Of a DNA stretch of 7,877 bases, positions 6,228 to 7,877 are shown piece after piece (within the stretch, counting starts at the first letter, position 1; the number at the start of each line of letters is the position of its first letter). Location: assembly GCA_905236585.1 (NCBI GenBank), contig CAJOQZ010000095.1, positions 1 to 7,877 of the forward strand, in the 5' to 3' direction. This DNA is from an uncultured Lachnospiraceae bacterium (GTDB taxonomy: Bacteria > Bacillota > Clostridia > Lachnospirales > Lachnospiraceae). Under the pieces are notes generated by a model. That model searched no databases, was not told the origin of the DNA, and was given only the letters and a program-made list of their open reading frames with translations. The position numbers were made by a program, and so were the translations under genes.

Positions 6228-7877
6228 ACCCGTGCAGTTCCCCTGCAAATCCGGAATTATCCGCTTTGTTCAAAAGCCGCTCGCATTCAAACAGGTACCA
6301 CTTCGCCACCATGTCTTTCGGCACTTCCTGCAATATTGCCGCAAACGCGTTCCGCGCCATGTAAAAGTCCTTAGCGTAGAACAACTTCATCGCATCGGCA
6401 AATTCCCGCGCGAACCGCTTTTTGCCCTGGCGCGTTTCAAAATCCTCCGCGTCCAGCGCTTCATAGATGTTCAGCCGCTCTTTTTCGGCGCCGAGTAAAA
6501 TGAAGCCGATATAACGAAGCGCCGCCACCTGCTCCCGGTTTTTCACCGGCTCCGTCAGGATCACATGGAGTCCGAGGGTACGCAGCCAGTCCACGTACTC
6601 CGCCAACTCCTCCGCTTCCTTTCCGATGAGGAATGTCGACGCCTGCTCCTCGCTTCCGGCAACGCCGTACACAAAGGGGGCGTGGTGCAGCAGCACCGTC
6701 GTATTCACGCCGGGCGGAAATACCCCGGCATTGTTCATATCCGTAAGCAATTCCGTCCCGAAACGGATGCTGTGGCTGTTCTCTTCCAAAAACAAAATCC
6801 GCATGACCGAAAGATCCGAATCGCCGGAAACGTAAATGCCATCCTCCTGCGCACAATGCGTCTGCACCAACTGCAGGTAGCGGTTGCGGCGGTCCATCTC
6901 CTCCCTGCCGTCGCCCCTCTGCCCTACCGTGGAAAGGAAAGCGATCGTACCGGAGAAACGGATCGAATCACCGCTTTTTACATCAATAATTGACTTTTTG
7001 TTCAACAACCGCTCAATCCCCCTCGGGGCAAAGCGGAAATACGCTTGATAGGTCAGGAATTTGATGCGGTTGACCTCACGGATATTCCTAACAATCTCAT
7101 GGATGGAATTCCACATGAGGTTCATATCCCAGCCAAACACCCGGGCAGGCTTTTCATATTCAAGATTCCCTGCCGCCACCGAGGCAAGCGCCTCCGTCAG
7201 ACGTTCCAAATCGCGGCTTTCCAGCAGCAGGAACACCGTTCCCGCAATGCTTAAAATGACATAGATCAATGCCAGCGTCCACGTTCTTGCCTGACCGGTG
7301 CCGGTAATTACGTCTATGACCCCGGCATTTCCGAAGATGCCGACCGCACGATAATCCGGCGAACCGGACACCGGCTGCACGATCGCCGTCATCTTCCATC
7401 CCGTGTGCGGAAGAGAAAGGCTCTTCCTTGCATTGTCCTTTACGGCGGCAAACGCGTCCGCGCCATACACGAAATCAAGGCTGCGCCTCTCATCGTTCCC
7501 GGCATCGGCAACGATCTCGCCGCTTGCGGCGTCAACAACGCAAACGTCAAGCACAACCTGACCGCTGCCGCTGTTCTCTCCGTCCTCGATCAGCGCCTCC
7601 ATATCGCTTAACAGCAGCCGGTAATCATCCGACTGATAAAAACTCTCGTCCGTAATCGAAGGAATCTGATACAGCGCAAAATTACGGAGCGCATAACTCT
7701 CATAACGAAGGAACTGCTCCTTTTTCAGATTCGTCTCCACAAACGTAAGCGACAAAAACGAACCCGCCACGAGGATGAAAAGCAGGATCAAAAATACCGC
7801 GATCCGGTAGATGCCCCGCCGTCTCCCATAGAGGGCAAATACCAGCCCCGCTATAACCGCAATGCCGCCGACAAGAA
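6226..7877 (-). CDS. HAMP-linked receptor with degenerate class III nucleotide cyclase domain (5' end beyond window)
   Basis: The frame stays open to the right edge, so the true start lies outside; 549 residues are visible, numbered here from codon 7875-7873. Residues 1-16 are a transmembrane helix, followed by a basic loop GRRRGIYR (17-24) and a second helix (25-46). An extracytoplasmic sensor region (about 47-198) leads to a third helix (199-218). A HAMP linker (219-268) precedes the cyclase-type domain (about 276-475), which keeps the family entry motif (RFAP, then DVKSGD at 298-303) and exit motif (IYEALD, 470-475). The helical tail (483-536) resembles the TPR-like tail of these cyclases. 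Key catalytic positions look lost. The first metal aspartate is Ser315, and the NxxxR pair of the transition state aligns with Glu422 and Glu426. It therefore probably senses an outside signal and signals by conformation or binding, not by making cAMP or cGMP. The first helix suggests more membrane segments upstream. Alignment is by eye, so exact residue matches carry some risk. Confidence 0.85.
   Translation of the reverse strand, partial: LVGGIAVIAGLVFALYGRRRGIYRIAVFLILLFILVAGSFLSLTFVETNLKKEQFLRYESYALRNFALYQIPSITDESFYQSDDYRLLLSDMEALIEDGENSGSGQVVLDVCVVDAASGEIVADAGNDERRSLDFVYGADAFAAVKDNARKSLSLPHTGWKMTAIVQPVSGSPDYRAVGIFGNAGVIDVITGTGQARTWTLALIYVILSIAGTVFLLLESRDLERLTEALASVAAGNLEYEKPARVFGWDMNLMWNSIHEIVRNIREVNRIKFLTYQAYFRFAPRGIERLLNKKSIIDVKSGDSIRFSGTIAFLSTVGQRGDGREEMDRRNRYLQLVQTHCAQEDGIYVSGDSDLSVMRILFLEENSHSIRFGTELLTDMNNAGVFPPGVNTTVLLHHAPFVYGVAGSEEQASTFLIGKEAEELAEYVDWLRTLGLHVILTEPVKNREQVAALRYIGFILLGAEKERLNIYEALDAEDFETRQGKKRFAREFADAMKLFYAKDFYMARNAFAAILQEVPKDMVAKWYLFECERLLNKADNSGFAGELHG

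Noticed and set aside
7789..7791. TTG at 7791-7789 as start codon of the cyclase-like gene.
   Set aside because: The frame stays open for 28 further codons to the window edge and encodes another transmembrane helix and a basic loop, and the TTG falls inside a membrane helix.

Overview
The window carries four consecutive genes, all on the minus strand. They run from the right edge to the left edge and look like one operon. Two genes are cut by the window: the first lacks its 5' end (right edge) and the last lacks its 3' end (left edge). I see no rRNA, tRNA, CRISPR array, insertion sequence, convincing rho-independent terminator or convincing promoter. Base composition is near balanced by eye, with many GCG, CCG and CGG codons. 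My impression is a Firmicute of class Clostridia, perhaps a Lachnospiraceae gut or rumen bacterium. This rests on protein style (basic, plain Sec signal peptides, HAMP-cyclase and MORN proteins) and not on any marker gene.

Reading along the minus strand: (1) 7877-6226, a membrane receptor with transmembrane helices, an extracytoplasmic sensor region, a HAMP linker and a class III nucleotide cyclase-type domain. The catalytic residues of that domain appear to be lost, so it is probably a pseudocyclase. (2) 6219-4981, a single-pass membrane protein with about five MORN repeats of exactly 24 residues, predicted to lie outside the cell. It starts 6 bp after gene 1. (3) 4843-2273, a secreted 856-residue protein with an alpha-helical TolC-like (outer membrane efflux protein) core, followed by two tandem beta-rich repeats and a charged coiled-coil tail. 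(4) 2173 to beyond position 1, a large secreted protein of at least 724 residues that I do not recognise.

The two intergenic gaps (4844-4980 and 2174-2272) each hold a related sequence element containing a short inverted repeat. Each copy lies just after the upstream stop codon and ahead of a gene for an exported protein.

Taken together the genes suggest a cell-envelope apparatus: a membrane receptor (sensor outside, degenerate cyclase inside), a membrane-anchored extracellular MORN scaffold, a TolC-fold extracellular protein that could form a trans-wall conduit or coiled-coil scaffold, and a large secreted partner. A TolC-like protein in what seems to be a single-membrane bacterium, joined to a dead-cyclase receptor, is the most unusual point. 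That functional assembly is inference. The domain assignments for genes 1-3 are much better supported than the system-level role.
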